From Dendrobium chrysotoxum (Eukaryota > Streptophyta > Magnoliopsida > Asparagales > Orchidaceae), in NCBI GenBank assembly GCA_019925795.1, contig CM034305.1, positions 89,254,433 through 89,318,432 of the forward strand: a stretch of DNA of 64,000 nt, given 5' to 3'. Below, one piece after another: positions 1 to 10,831 of the stretch (position 1 is its first letter; each line of letters opens with the position of its first letter). Below the pieces are notes generated by a model, which saw nothing but the letters and a program-made list of their open reading frames with translations, had not been told where the DNA came from and searched no databases. The position numbers were made by a program, and so were the translations under genes.

Positions 1-1122
1 TTCCCTACGCCTGGCACTTCTTACTGAATATCATGCCGGTGGACTTGCCGGTCATTTTGGTCGTGGCAAGACACTTGCTTTGCTCAAAGAAAATTTTTTC
101 TGGCCCACTCTCAAACGAGATGTAGAACGTTACATTCGAATTTGTCGTACCTGTCGAATTGCCAAAACACAGGGCACTAACGCAGGACTTACATGCCACT
201 TCCTATACCTAAATCTCCATGGGTTGATATTAGCATTGATTTTGTTCTAGACTTACCCCGCACACAAAGAAGCTAAGATTCTATCATGGTGGTGGTAGAC
301 CGGTTCTCAAAAATGGCGCACTTCATTCCCTGTACAAAAACGGTCGACGCCACTCATGTTGCTGATCTTTTCTTTTGAGAGATAGTCCGCTTATATGGCC
401 TTCCTAGGACTGTCACATCAGATCGCGATGTAAAATTTTTAAGCCACTTTTGGAAGACCCTTTGGAGTAAATTGGGAACCCGTCTACATTTTAGTTCAGC
501 CGCCCACCCTCAAACAGATGGGCAAACTGAGACCATCAACCGAAGCTTGGGAAATCTGTTATGGTGCTTCGTTGGTAAAAATATTTGGCAATGAGATTTT
601 GTTCTTCCTCAAGTTGAGTTTGCTTTTAATCGGTCACCTAATCAGGCCACAAATAGAAGCCCATTTGAGGTCGTTTATGGGTGTAATCCCATTACCCCTG
701 TTAATTTAATTCCTATAAATCAGCCAACTACTTTTAGTGCCGATGGGGTTAAACGCGGAGAAGAAATTCAGAAATTACATCGTCAAGTAAAGGAAGCCAT
801 TGTTAAACAAAATGTCAAATATCAAACCAAAGCTAACAAGTCAAGAAAAAAAGTTTTATTCAAAGAAGGCGATCTTGTATGGATCCGGTTACGCAAGGAA
901 AGGTTTCCTCAAGGAGCTTTTGGAAAGCTTAAGCCACGAGCAGATGACCCTTTTCGTATTAAAAGGAAAATTAATGATAATGTTTATCAAATCGACCTTC
1001 CAGGTGATTACCAAATTTCAGCAACTTTTAATGTAGCCGACCTCACTCCATTTTATGAAGAAGACGTTCCTCCTACCCTAGGGGAATCACGGCGGAGCAT
1101 CACAGATTATTATTTTGTGTAG
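1..1122 (+). pseudogene. Ty3/gypsy integrase remnant (3' part of pol)
   Basis: Translating across frames gives the end of a gypsy polyprotein: a zinc-binding HHCC segment (HAGGLAGHFGRGKT, then CRTC), the DDE core with DFV, TSDRDV and HPQTDGQTE, then the basic C-terminal segment (RLRKERFPQGAFGKL) and a short tail stopping at the TAG at 1120-1122. In-frame stops near 273 and 375 and at least one frameshift near 190-210 break it, so it is dead. Its 5' part lies outside the window. No chromodomain is seen. It is in the opposite orientation to the gypsy element at 1618-4147 and is a separate insertion. Family assignment is firm; lineage inside gypsy is not. Confidence 0.9.
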
Positions 1123-1431
1123 CTTATTTTTGTTTTCGCCTATAGCCTTTTTTGTTTCGAGCCCTTGGCAATATGTATATATTAAGAGCTTATTGTTGGA
1201 ATAAGAACGGAGAGAAGTTAGTTTCCTTTTATCCTTCCCTGCGTATTTGGGAGTTTGTTTTCTGTATCCTGAATCCTTTTAGTTCAGGTGGTGGTCCATC
1301 CCCTCCATGCCTCCTGGCAAGGGAGCAAAGTCCCAGCTCCTTCGGTCCAGCAAGGTATGAGCGCTGGTTATGCGATCTTGCTCAACTAAGCTGGGTCAAT
1401 AATCCTTTGAAACAGTCTCCCAATTAGGTTC
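1123..1431 (+). other. segment 3' of the integrase remnant, possible LTR remnant
   Basis: This stretch follows the pol stop codon directly and so is where a 3' LTR would sit. It holds a TATA-like run near 1170-1180 and a GC-richer part after 1280. I see no clear polypurine tract and no second copy in the window, so LTR status is only a guess from position. Confidence 0.25.
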
Positions 1432-1612
1432 CTTTGACCATCACGACTCAACTATAATCCCAGTCATAGTTACTCGACTACAATTCTTTGAATATCATCA
1501 CTCGACCACGATTCTCCAACCACCGTCATGTCAACTATGATTATCCATTGCTCAACTACAATCATCCGACCAGAGTTGTCAATTACTATCCGTTGACCAT
1601 TGTCACTCATTT
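1432..1612. repeat. degenerate minisatellite, left part
   Basis: Short units of roughly 22-26 bp with a shared core like GACTACAATCMTCCAACCA and CGACTATGATT recur with many substitutions. The same pattern resumes at 4153, directly after the retrotransposon at 1618-4147, so one array was split by that insertion. Unit length and copy number are estimated by eye. Confidence 0.6.
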
Positions 1613-1617
1613 GTAAT

Positions 1618-1956
1618 TGGTGTGGAACCGGAGATCAATGCAGCTGGAACTTCAACAACCGAAGACCTGCAATAAAAAAACGAAGCAAAAACAAAGAAGC
1701 AATGGAGCAGTAGAATGTATATTTTTTCTATATCCCTCTCCGGTATCCTCCCCATACATATATCAGTTTCTAGAAAATAAAAATAGCTAAGAAAAAGATC
1801 ATGGCTAGTGCCAGCTAGTATAAGGTAGTGACTAGGATATTTCCATTCCTGCAAATAACTGAAAAAGGTAGCGAGGGAGGTGATAGTAGGCGGGTAGTGG
1901 CTAGGTGGTGCGTTCTGTTGCACCTGGAGTAACGAAGCTTAAACAGTACCACATCA
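1618..1956 (-). repeat. 3' LTR of the 1618-4147 element
   Basis: 339 bp. It matches 3810-4147 with only a few differences. On the minus strand it begins TGATGTGGTACTG, and its first three bases act as the stop codon of the upstream pol frame. Confidence 0.9.
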
Positions 1957-2839
1957 GTTGCACCCATCTGCAGAGAATTCAGGTTCCACCTGAATGTCGG
2001 AGTGAGCAATGCCGTCTGGCGGATGATAAGGAAAAATATCAGCCACATTAAAAGTGTTGGGTGTTTGAAACTGGGCGGGCAGATCGACAATGTAAGCATT
2101 GTCGTTAATGCGTTTGAGGATGGGAACTGGGCCAAACTTCCGAGGACTAAGTTTGGAGTAGGTGCCGGCGAGAAAGCGTTCTTTGCGGAGGCAGACAAGG
2201 ACAAGATCGCCAGGGCTGAAGGCTGCATGTCTGCGGCGAAGATCTGCCGCTTGCTTATACTTGGAATTAGACGTGACGAGCCGAGTGCGAACTTCCTCAA
2301 TTAGTTCCTGATAGTTATCAGTGAATGCAGCTGCTGATTTGTTAGAGCATTTAGGAAGGATGGCAAGATCGAACAGATGATTTGGTGTCTTGGTATAGAC
2401 GACGGCAAAAGGGCATTTTCCTGTGGAGCGATTGGGCATTGAGTTATATGCAAATTCTGCTTGGCTCAAAGAATTCTCCCATTGCTTTGGATGATTCTGT
2501 ACTAAACACCGCAACATATTACCTAATGTCCGGTTAACAACCTCAGTTTGGCCGTCAGACTGAGGGTGATAAGCGGAGCTAAGATTCAATGAGGTATGAA
2601 GTCGTTTCCAGAGTTCGTTAACGTCTCGATTGGAGGTAATACTCCTCGGGAGACCATGTAGGCGGACAATTTCATTAAAAAATAGACGAGCAACATTGAC
2701 AGCGTCAAGAGTTTTCTTACATGCAATGAAGTGGGCCATCTTTGAAAATCGGTCGACTACCACCATTATGGAGTCAGCGCCTCTTTGAGTCCGCGACAAA
2801 CCCAAGATAAAGTCCATGCTAATGTCTTCCCAGATAGTA
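1954..2839 (-). pseudogene. C-terminal integrase of the deleted gypsy element
   Basis: Reads from just after the deletion junction: DISMDFILGL (first catalytic Asp), DRFSKMAHF, then TSNRDV where the usual TSDRD has lost its second catalytic Asp, followed directly by NELWKRLHTSL, so about seven residues of the core are also missing. The glutamate of SDGQTEVVN is kept. The C-terminal GPY/F-like region (RKFGPVPILKRIND) is present. No chromodomain follows. The D-to-N change and the small deletion mean the core would be inactive even if expressed. The TGA stop (1956-1954) is the first three bases of the 3' LTR. Confidence 0.88.
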
Positions 2840-3778
2840 TCAGGAACTGTTTTTGGAATGCCTTAAAAACTGAGTCTCAATTTTGAGGGCAAGATTCACA
2901 GCTTGGGAAAGAGTCCAAACAGAATTAAGTTCTAGTTTGTCTTGAATGAGATCCTTTACCCCACCGATGTAACGAGCGACCAGCTGATTATCAGATTCGT
3001 TGAGGTTGTTGCGAGCACTCAATCTGTAGAATTCCTCCGTATAGTCACTGACCGTTCGTGGCCCTTGTACACAATGTTGGTATTTCAAATATAGCAACTG
3101 CTCGTAATCGGTTGGAAGGAAATGTCCCCTCATTAGCCGTTTCATTTTAAACCAACTTTTAACAATTCCTTTTCCTTCCCTTCGACGATTCTGCAGAACT
3201 TGCAACCACCACGCACTCGCGCCCCCCTTCAATCTGCAGGCCACATACTTGACCTGCTTCTCCGGCGGGATTTCCATGTATTCGAAGAACGTTTCGACAG
3301 CTTGTTCCCAATCTAAATAATCCTCAATGTGAAGACGTCCTTCAAAAAACGGAATGTCGATTTTAACTCTGAATTCACCTTGGTGGTTAGGGGGCCTGTC
3401 TCGCACTTGCCTTGTACCAATTCGACCTTCGTAGCCACGCTCCTCAGGTTCGAATCTGTCCGCCTGTAAATGTACGTCGTCGCCATCATCCGAATCTGAT
3501 TGCTCGGGATGATTATCGGGAACCCTTCGAGGTGCGCCCTCAAGCACTACATGCCCGCGTCCGATCGGAATAACCTCCTCCGGCGCCGGCCGCCGTGCAC
3601 CTTGAGGCGCGCAATTGTTCTGCCTCAATGCCTGTAGATCTCGCCTCGTATCCATAGAAAATCGCCTGAAATCAGCTGAGAGTTCTGCTAATTCCCTAGT
3701 GATGTTCGTAAGAGCTGTCCACAAGGCTTCTTGACTCCGATCTTCGTCAGGAGCTGCACGTCGGCTGCTTTCGGCCAT
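2840..3778 (-). CDS. gag polyprotein (312 aa), gypsy element
   Basis: The ATG at 3778 follows the primer site within 20 bases, the usual place for gag. The N-terminal 100 residues are charged and probably coiled. A retrotransposon gag capsid domain covers about residues 135-265, with typical blocks DYLDWEQAVETFFEYMEI, KYVACRLKGGASAWW and FLPTDYEQLLY. The frame ends at 2840 soon after the capsid domain, without the CCHC zinc knuckle, because the internal deletion begins here. The following integrase is in another frame. The product would be a capsid-like protein lacking nucleocapsid; whether it is expressed is unknown. Confidence 0.8.
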   Translation of the reverse strand: MAESSRRAAPDEDRSQEALWTALTNITRELAELSADFRRFSMDTRRDLQALRQNNCAPQGARRPAPEEVIPIGRGHVVLEGAPRRVPDNHPEQSDSDDGDDVHLQADRFEPEERGYEGRIGTRQVRDRPPNHQGEFRVKIDIPFFEGRLHIEDYLDWEQAVETFFEYMEIPPEKQVKYVACRLKGGASAWWLQVLQNRRREGKGIVKSWFKMKRLMRGHFLPTDYEQLLYLKYQHCVQGPRTVSDYTEEFYRLSARNNLNESDNQLVARYIGGVKDLIQDKLELNSVWTLSQAVNLALKIETQFLRHSKNSS

Positions 3779-3795
3779 CCCAGTGTGAAACCAAT

Positions 3796-3807
3796 GCTTT
3801 GATACCA
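3796..3807 (-). promoter_or_regulatory. primer binding site (tRNA-iMet)
   Basis: On the minus strand TGGTATCAAAGC starts two bases after the 5' LTR. It differs by one base from the usual plant TGGTATCAGAGC complementary to the 3' end of initiator tRNA-Met. Confidence 0.85.
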
Positions 3808-3809
3808 GT

Positions 3810-4147
3810 TGGTGTGGAACTGGAGATCAATGCAGCTGGAACTTCAACAACCGAAGACCTGCAATAAAAAACGAAGCAAAAACAAAGAAGCAATGGAGCA
3901 GTAGAATGTATATTTTTTCTATATCCCTCTCCGGTATCCTCCCCATACATATATCAGTTTCTAGAAAATAAAAATAGCTAAGAAAAAGATCATGGCTAGT
4001 GCCAGCTAGTATAAGGTAGTGACTAGGATATTTCCATTCCTGCAAATAACTGAAAAAGGTAGTGAGGGAGGTGATAGCAGGCGGGTAGTGGCTAGGTGTT
4101 GCGTTCTGTTGCACCTGGAGTAACGAAGCTTAAACAGTACCACATCA
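3810..4147 (-). repeat. 5' LTR of the 1618-4147 element
   Basis: 338 bp, partner of 1618-1956. Short open frames inside it are LTR sequence and not genes. Confidence 0.9.
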
Positions 4148-4152
4148 GTAAT

Positions 4153-4520
4153 CCTCCAACAATAGTCGCCCGACTAAAGACCTACAACTACTATCAGCCG
4201 ACTATGATCCTCAAATTATATCGCCAAATTATAGCCTCCTAGCCATACATGTCACCAAACTAACGTCCTTGAACCACTATCACCTGACTACGATCCCCGA
4301 CCACCATCTCTTAATTATGATTTTATAAGCACAATTAACTGATTATAGTCCTCTAATCATCATGGTTTGATTACAATCCTCCAACCATCACTGTCCTACT
4401 ATGGTCATCATACCACAATCATCTGACTACAGTCCTATGACCATTATCCCTTGACTACAATTCTCTAACCACTATTCCCTCACTAATGTCTGCTAACTTT
4501 AACGCCTATCATCACCAACA
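4153..4520. repeat. degenerate minisatellite, right part
   Basis: Continuation of the array at 1432-1612, with units such as CCGACTACAATCCTCCAACCA and variants. Regular early on and fading after about 4480. Confidence 0.6.
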
Positions 4521-5354
4521 ACGTCAACACATGCCATCACCTACAAAGTGAATTCACGTTGTCACCATGACTAATTTTTGCCAACTTTGTTGCGACCAAT
4601 ATCGACATATGTCATTGCCTATCAATTGATGCATGCCAACGACCATAACTCTAAATTTTGACATCAGCACCAAGATTTATACTATATTTTTTGGTCTTTG
4701 ATCACCTCTCTTCAAAAAAAAATGGTTGAACATACAGTAAATACTCTTTTAAAGATAGCTTTCATGCACAAGCTTTTTTAACTTTTCCACAAAATTTATT
4801 CCATCTAATTCATGTCTAATATAGTATATCAACATCTTCCTCAATTATAAGGAATTGAATCATTTGTAATCAATGACAAACTAATTGGACCATTTTAACT
4901 AGGCCATATTTTATGATTCTTTTCTTTTCTTTTTTTTATTAAGCTTTACACTTAAAAACTCCAACGCCTCTTGCAACTCCTTTCTATATATGTACCAAAT
5001 CTTCGTACAAAGTCAAAACCTTAACCACTTTCTCTTTATCATCACAGCTTTCTAAAACGCAATAATATGAAATTTATATATTTGCATTCAACATTCCAAA
5101 AAAAATATTAATCCTATAATGACCTAATATATTTATTTTTTATATATGAAATAATTAAATCATTTAAATTTAATAAAAATATGAATTATAATTTTATTAT
5201 GTTTTTTAAAATTTTAATGATTCTATTATAAGTATTGGTTAGAAAAAAAAGTTAAGTTTTTAACCAGACAAAATGTAAAAGCTACGTTTACACAAGAAAT
5301 TGGAAGCTCATCTTTTAGACCAATGCAGCTTTGGCTAAGTCGCCTCTATTGTCT
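4521..5354. other. AT-rich spacer without recognised features
   Basis: No convincing reading frame, RNA gene or repeat was seen. Composition is AT-rich with several poly-A and poly-T runs. Confidence 0.5.
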
Positions 5355-5697
5355 AAGGCTTCTGTTGGGATAACTTTCTTAATACTTTTTAAAGCAGCTT
5401 TCTAGTACAAATATTTATAGTTTGTTGATTTAGAAAGCAAGAAGAAAACTGTCCCAAATGAAACATAATGCTTCGTTTGAGACAGCTTTTAACCACTATT
5501 TTTTGCTGCTTTTAGGACAATTATTATACTAAAAAGCTGTTGTAAAAAGCAATAAAAAAACTATCCCAAACAAAGCCTATGGACGGCATTCTCATTATTT
5601 TCTAAAATAATCTTATTGTATAAAAAGTTCTAATTAAAAAAACTAACTAAAAAATTATTTTAGAAAGCATTAACAAACTGTCCCAATTGAAGCCTTA
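5355..5697. mobile_element. cluster of three short foldback MITEs
   Basis: Three adjacent units of about 110-117 bp (5355-5466, 5468-5579, 5581-5697). Each starts with a version of AGGCTTYGTTTGGGACRGCTT and ends with its reverse complement (GCYGTCCCAAACRAAGCCT), with an AT-rich centre. They share their termini with elements at 6318-6443, 6443-6572 and 7444-7564. Superfamily is not certain; no transposase of this type is in the window. Confidence 0.7.
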
Positions 5698-6317
5698 GTT
5701 TAGTCCGAAATGGTAAAGATTAGGAGCCACTCGTAGCTCATAGAGAGGATATAAGTAGACTACTAAGTGCGATATAGGCCTAGTTTGATTGGACGTTTTT
5801 GGTGCTTATTCCTTTTTAAAGCAGCAAAATTTATTTTTCTTTACTGTTTGGTTTGTCAAACCTCGTTCCCAATAACACCATTTTTTTCATTTCTTTGCTG
5901 TTTTGAAAAAGCTTTTTATATATGCTTCTCCGTTAGAAAACTCCTTTCTCTAAACCGGTGTTTTTTAAAACTACCTTTTACAAAAGTACCAAGAAGCCAT
6001 AATATCAGCTTAAAATGTGATAACTGGGCCAAAGGCCCATTGCCACTGAATTAACACTTTACGGGGAAAGGCCCGTTGCAGTAGCTTGCAACTGAGGCCT
6101 AGCGCCAGCAATGCTTTGGGCCGGCGCAGCCTTATTATATCGGATCAGAAATTTTTATAACATAGTAGTTAATAAATTATTTATAGAAGTATATTTGATT
6201 CTATTCTACGGAGAGATTATTAATTAGGATCGAGTTCTTTAACAGGTAGATATTTAATTTTATTACTACGGCTAAAAATTAATTATTAGAGGTTCTAAAG
6301 TGACTTTTACAACACCA
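5698..6317. other. spacer with a possible diverged foldback
   Basis: Around 5775-6000 the sequence again begins with a TTTGATTGGACG-like end and AAGCAG motifs resembling the neighbouring MITEs, but the second terminus is too diverged to call. The 95-codon open frame here has no recognisable protein features. Confidence 0.35.
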
Positions 6318-6572
6318 CTAAGGCTTGTTTGGGACGGCTTTCTTATTGCTTCTTAAAATAGCATTTTAATAAAAAAAATAAAACTTTTGTAGTAAAAATT
6401 TGCTTTAAAAAACAATAAGAAAGCTATCTCAAACGAACCCTAAGGCTTTATTTGACGGCTTTTTTAATGCTTCTTAAAACGGAACTTTAGTACAAAAATT
6501 ACAAAAATTGTAATTTTTTACTAAAACTCCGTTTTAAAAAGCAATAAAAAAACCGTCTCAAGCAAAGCCTAA
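6318..6572. mobile_element. two adjacent foldback MITEs of the same family
   Basis: Units 6318-6443 and 6443-6572. Both have terminal inverted repeats starting AAGGCTTKRTTTGRGACGGCTT; the second folds almost end to end, with arms reading TTTTAAAACGGA and TCCGTTTTAAAA. Confidence 0.75.
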
Positions 6573-6858
6573 GTTTTTATGCCACTATATGGGATTGACT
6601 GCATAAATTTGTTTCCCCCTATTTTCTTGCTAAGAGTCAAATTCTTATTTAAATTTAATTAAAAAAAATCATTTTTAATATTTTCTAATCAAAATTTTTT
6701 TAAGTCTACCTCTACCTCTCTCAACATTGACCAAATATAATACATTTACTCTTCAAACTAAACTATCAAAAAGCCAATCAAGCCATCTAAGAGAGACCAT
6801 CTAAGACGACTCTCTAATCTTATCTATCACTGCAACTACTCCAAACTTTCCACTAAAG
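6573..6858 (-). mobile_element. decayed 3' end of an RTE-type LINE
   Basis: Aligns by eye with the 3' end of the minus-strand LINE at 33138-34910: the block around CCACTATATGGGATTGACTG, the AAGAGTCAAATTCT stretch, the AAGTCTACCTCTACC stretch and GACGACTCTCTAATCTTATC all match in order. Heavily mutated and 5'-truncated, so much older than the other LINE copies here. No target duplication was found. Confidence 0.75.
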
Positions 6859-6934
6859 TGATTTCTGATAGATTTAAATAATTGAGAAATCGTAGAAAAT
6901 AAAGCTTCAAAATTGTTGATTGCCAAAATATATT

Positions 6935-6936
<2 letters not shown>

Positions 6937-6974
<38 letters not shown>
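6937..6974. repeat. (CT)n microsatellite
   Basis: About 19 uninterrupted CT units. Confidence 0.97.
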
Positions 6975-6977
<3 letters not shown>

Positions 6978-7443
6978 TACTTAGTTGGATTCAAATCAAA
7001 CTGCCTTTTGACATATTATAGAATTATGCAAATTTGAAATATTTGATGAAAGTCATTTTACCAAAAATGTAAAATAACTATTTATATTAATATTATTAAT
7101 CCATAATAAGAAGAGATTTTACAATTATATTTAAAAATAGCGGCACTTTTGCATGAATTTTATTAATCCATTTGATACATATCCAATTTAATTTACACGC
7201 TATATTTTTATTTGGATTGTATAAATAATAAATTTGATATAATTTAAATTAATCTTAAATAAATTTTTTATGCATTTATTTGTAGTTTTATATTTTTTAG
7301 GATCATTAATATTACCATTCTAATTAAAGCTTGAATTAAATGATTGATTAGTTATTTAATTTATCATCTCTTCTGACATTATAATTTTTAGATGGTTCGA
7401 CCAACCTCAAAATCTACGTCAACATCTTGCCAACATCCAGATT
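6975..7443. other. AT-rich spacer
   Basis: No gene, RNA or repeat recognised. Confidence 0.5.
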
Positions 7444-7564
7444 AAGGTTTCGTTTAGGACGACTTTCTTACTATTTAAAGTATCTTTTTAGAACAAAAAT
7501 TTAAATTTTTAATAATAAAATTGATTTAAGAAACAATAAAAAAGCTGTCCCAAACGAAACCTAA
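7444..7564. mobile_element. foldback MITE, same family as 5355-5697
   Basis: Begins AAGGTTTCGTTTAGGACGAC and ends with GCTGTCCCAAACGAAACCT, with an AT-rich centre containing TAATAATAAAATTGA. About 120 bp. Confidence 0.75.
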
Positions 7565-9310
7565 GATTCCACAACTCTATAAAATAAGCACAAAAACCCT
7601 CCTTCAATAGAATGGAGAAGCCCGACACCAACATAATCTCCTTCACTAGCGAGTGTAACCCAACATATTATTCCACAACAGGTGAGTACAATTCCAGCAC
7701 CTACTCTTTATTGGGCTTAAGGCTACCCAAACTCTCTGGAATCAAGAGAATTTTTTATAATCAGAGTTTTCTAACAATTCGGAGGTAATTGAAAAGTCCA
7801 CCTAATATGCTCACAATCTTTCAAAATTCACTAGATTGTCATATACAATGAGAACAAAAGCTCATAAAATTAATACAGGGTAGACGCATTGAAAAATAAA
7901 GTACACAGTGTTTTAGAGATTGTGGACTGAAAATTTGAGCCCTGGCCTCTCCGCGGCCCCTTTTCTTTCTTCAAGTCATCGAGGATAGTTTTAACAAGTA
8001 AGTTCCAAGGCAAATTTTCAGAATGTAGATTGAGTTTTAAATAAGATACTACTCAAAGATTTCGCCCTCATTTTACGATGACTCTGTGATCTGAGTTCAG
8101 GTTTCCTATAGGTGCAACCCCTATAGTTAATTATCCCCCTCGATAACGAGAGAGAACTTCCGATTAAGACTAGTCGTCAAACAGATGCAGAGTATCTGAT
8201 GTATAATAGCAGCATGTTTAGATATTAACAAATTTAATATTTAAAATTAGAAATTTACCAACTTGCATTTAAAGCGAATGGTGGGGGGAATGATGATAGG
8301 CCCGATCAAGATCCCATGGTTCCTTCGTCCCGGGTCATCATGGCCCCTAGTCTACTTAGAGAATGTAGTGGACCCAACTTTACCGAAAGATCCTTATTGG
8401 CAACCATGGGTTGCTTCGTCCAAAGATACCTTATAAACCTGGTGAATATTAGTCTAAATCGACAAACTTAAATCCACATTAGCTAACATAAGGCTTTGTG
8501 CCCTATCGATCATATCATATTGATTTATTACTCAATGATTTAGTGCCGTTGGGGAATATACGGGCTCCGACCATGGCCGTAATTTAATGGTACCATTTGA
8601 CGGCAAAACTACCCGGTCATAGGGTCCCGATCATAACCGTTTACCTGTGGTGGCATTTGATGGTGAAACCACTAATTAGAGGACACGTGTCATGTCTTTA
8701 CTGGCAAAAGACATATTGAGAATGAATCCTAATGATATTCTCAACTAGATATTTGTTCTCTGTGAGCTAAATTGATTTTCAGATTTGTCCACCTCGGCAA
8801 ACTGTTGCGGAGGGTAGATTGGTATTTTTGCTTTAAATATTTTGGTGATTTATTCAATTTTAAATATTGACATCATTGAGAATATTTTATGGGAATTTAC
8901 GAGGTATTTTTAAATATTTGAGGTCCCATCCGGTTGAGATTTTCTGTCAATACGGCAATCATTGAAACTTTATGAGTCATTTCATCTTGTTGGTCGAACC
9001 TTATCGACTATCTACTTGTCGACAGAAGATCGTGTTCGAATATAAATTTATTTCTTAACCCGCGCAGCATCCTCAGACGTCACGTGTCTACCTACAACAC
9101 GCTCGCTAGGGCCCATATGGGTATATGCCGTTACATGTATTTTGCATGATGCATTTATATGATTGTTATACATATATAGTGGATGCATGCGACGCATCTG
9201 CATGTACCATATATATTGGCCTATGTATTTTGTATTTTTGCATTCACACACCATGTAGTTATAGTGTGTGGTATATTTTTTTACATATAGATGGAATATT
9301 GCATGATATT
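7565..9310. other. intergenic segment, no gene recognised
   Basis: Base composition is more mixed than in the flanks around 8280-8700 and again near 9060-9120, but I see no coding signature, splice-consistent exons, or structural RNA. Two loosely similar blocks around 8600 and 8650 (TTTGACGGCAAAACTACC and TTTGATGGTGAAACCACT) hint at an internal duplication. Confidence 0.4.
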
Positions 9311-9610
9311 ACTTGAATGAAACCCTCTGCATCTTGTAAATATATGCAAGAGGACACTCGGCTGCACATATACATCATATTTGCATATAAATGCAATACT
9401 GAATGACATGTTTGAATGAAACCCTCTGCATCCTACAAATGCATGTAGGAGGTCATTTTAAATTATGATTGCAATGTCAAATGACATACTTGAATGAAAC
9501 CCTTTACATCCTGCAAATGCATGCAAGAGGTCTTTTTAAAATGTAATTGCAATGTCGAATGACATGCTTAAACAAAACCTTCTACATCCTACAAATATAT
9601 GCTATTATGA
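9311..9610 (+). repeat. tandem repeat with a conserved hairpin core
   Basis: Four imperfect units start near 9314, 9413, 9492 and 9568. Each holds TTGAATGAAACCCTCTGCAT followed by a palindromic core in which CCTCTGCATCCT pairs with AGGAGG or AAGAGG around an AAATGCATG loop, then a variable AT-rich spacer with GAATGACAT. Spacings are 99, 78 and 76 bases. Confidence 0.7.
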
Positions 9611-10831
9611 AATACATCAATGTGTATTTTAATGCGTGAGAGGGGAGGTGTTTTTGCATTTTTAGATGTAGCTAACTATGCATGTGGCTATTGCTGACAA
9701 GTATATAGGATTTCGATTTGGGCTTTATTAACGACTTATATCCACTTATACGAATGTTGCAGATCCAATGGCATGGCAATGCGCTGGGTCTTGCTACATC
9801 TTCTGCAAGCTATTGTTTTCTTCAATGTTCAGTCTGCAGGAGTGTACTTCTGCCCGCAAATACATTATACGATGCATTAGAGGTCTCCCACTAATGGTTT
9901 GAATTTTCATCATAGATGCTTTGCTATAGTTTGCAGGCGTATTTTCATACGACATTTACAGATCATTGTCGACAGTAGCATTAAGACAAAATATATGACG
10001 AACAACATTTCCTACCTTCAAAACTAATGCATCAACAATCTCAAACTTCTCATGTAATACTCTTCTCGTCCTTAGAGAGACCAGATTCACAAATTATCTA
10101 ACTCGTGCTTAGATTAGATGAGGACATCCAAATTGCATGAGGTTGTTTTGTGATAGATGAGATATCATGATCTAATGCGACCAAAGGCTCGACTGAGACA
10201 CTATCAAATTTATTTGTCTTCAGTTTGTCACATAATGCAAGCTTCATTCAATGCTACTTGTAGTCCAGCACTAGGTATTCAAGGGCTATTGGTCATTGCA
10301 TGTAGATGAACTACCTTCAGCACATATCTTTCAACATTGTTTGCAGGCAGGTCACAACACTATGCTACAGGTTGCTAGTTGTTTCTTACAAACGAGCTGC
10401 CATGCACTGATGAATTTCCTACAGTTGATTGTAGATGCTTGCATCCATCACAAGCTCATTGCTTTTGCCGATAGGCTGTGTATCGTAATTACAGTAATCT
10501 TCTTACTCGTGCCTATAGAGGCTCCACCACACTTATGACACATTCAACATCATTGCTAGTAGGCGGGACCACTGTATGCATTATGGGTCTTCTGTAGTTG
10601 TTTGCGAGCAAGCTGTGTTGACTGTAAATCTTCTGGCGCTACCCATAGATATCTGCATTTATCACATTTTTTATCTTGCTCGTAGATAGAATATAATGTG
10701 TATGGAGAATCCCCTACAATGGCTTGCAGATGTTTACATTTGCTACAGATCTATTGTCTTTGCTTGTAAAATACCAATGTATTTATTGCATGAACATCCT
10801 GGCGTTTACTACATATTGCTTGTGTATGCCA
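9611..10831. other. complex low-order repeat region
   Basis: Many short recurrent words such as TTGCAGATG, TGCATTYATCAC, CTGTAGATG and GCAGGYAAG at irregular spacing suggest an old satellite-like array. Open frames of 60-80 codons have no protein features. Confidence 0.4.

Larger units (their letters stand above)
1618..4147 (-). mobile_element. internally deleted Ty3/gypsy retrotransposon, TSD GTAAT
   Basis: A 2.53-kb element on the minus strand, bounded by 5-bp target duplications GTAAT (1613-1617 and 4148-4152). It has two near-identical LTRs with TG...CA ends, an initiator tRNA-Met primer site, an apparently complete gag start, and then the last part of pol. Protease, reverse transcriptase, RNase H and the front of integrase are missing, so it cannot make its own enzymes and would have to be mobilised in trans, if at all. 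It sits inside a degenerate minisatellite. The boundary of the internal deletion lies at about 2840-2870. Confidence 0.92.
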
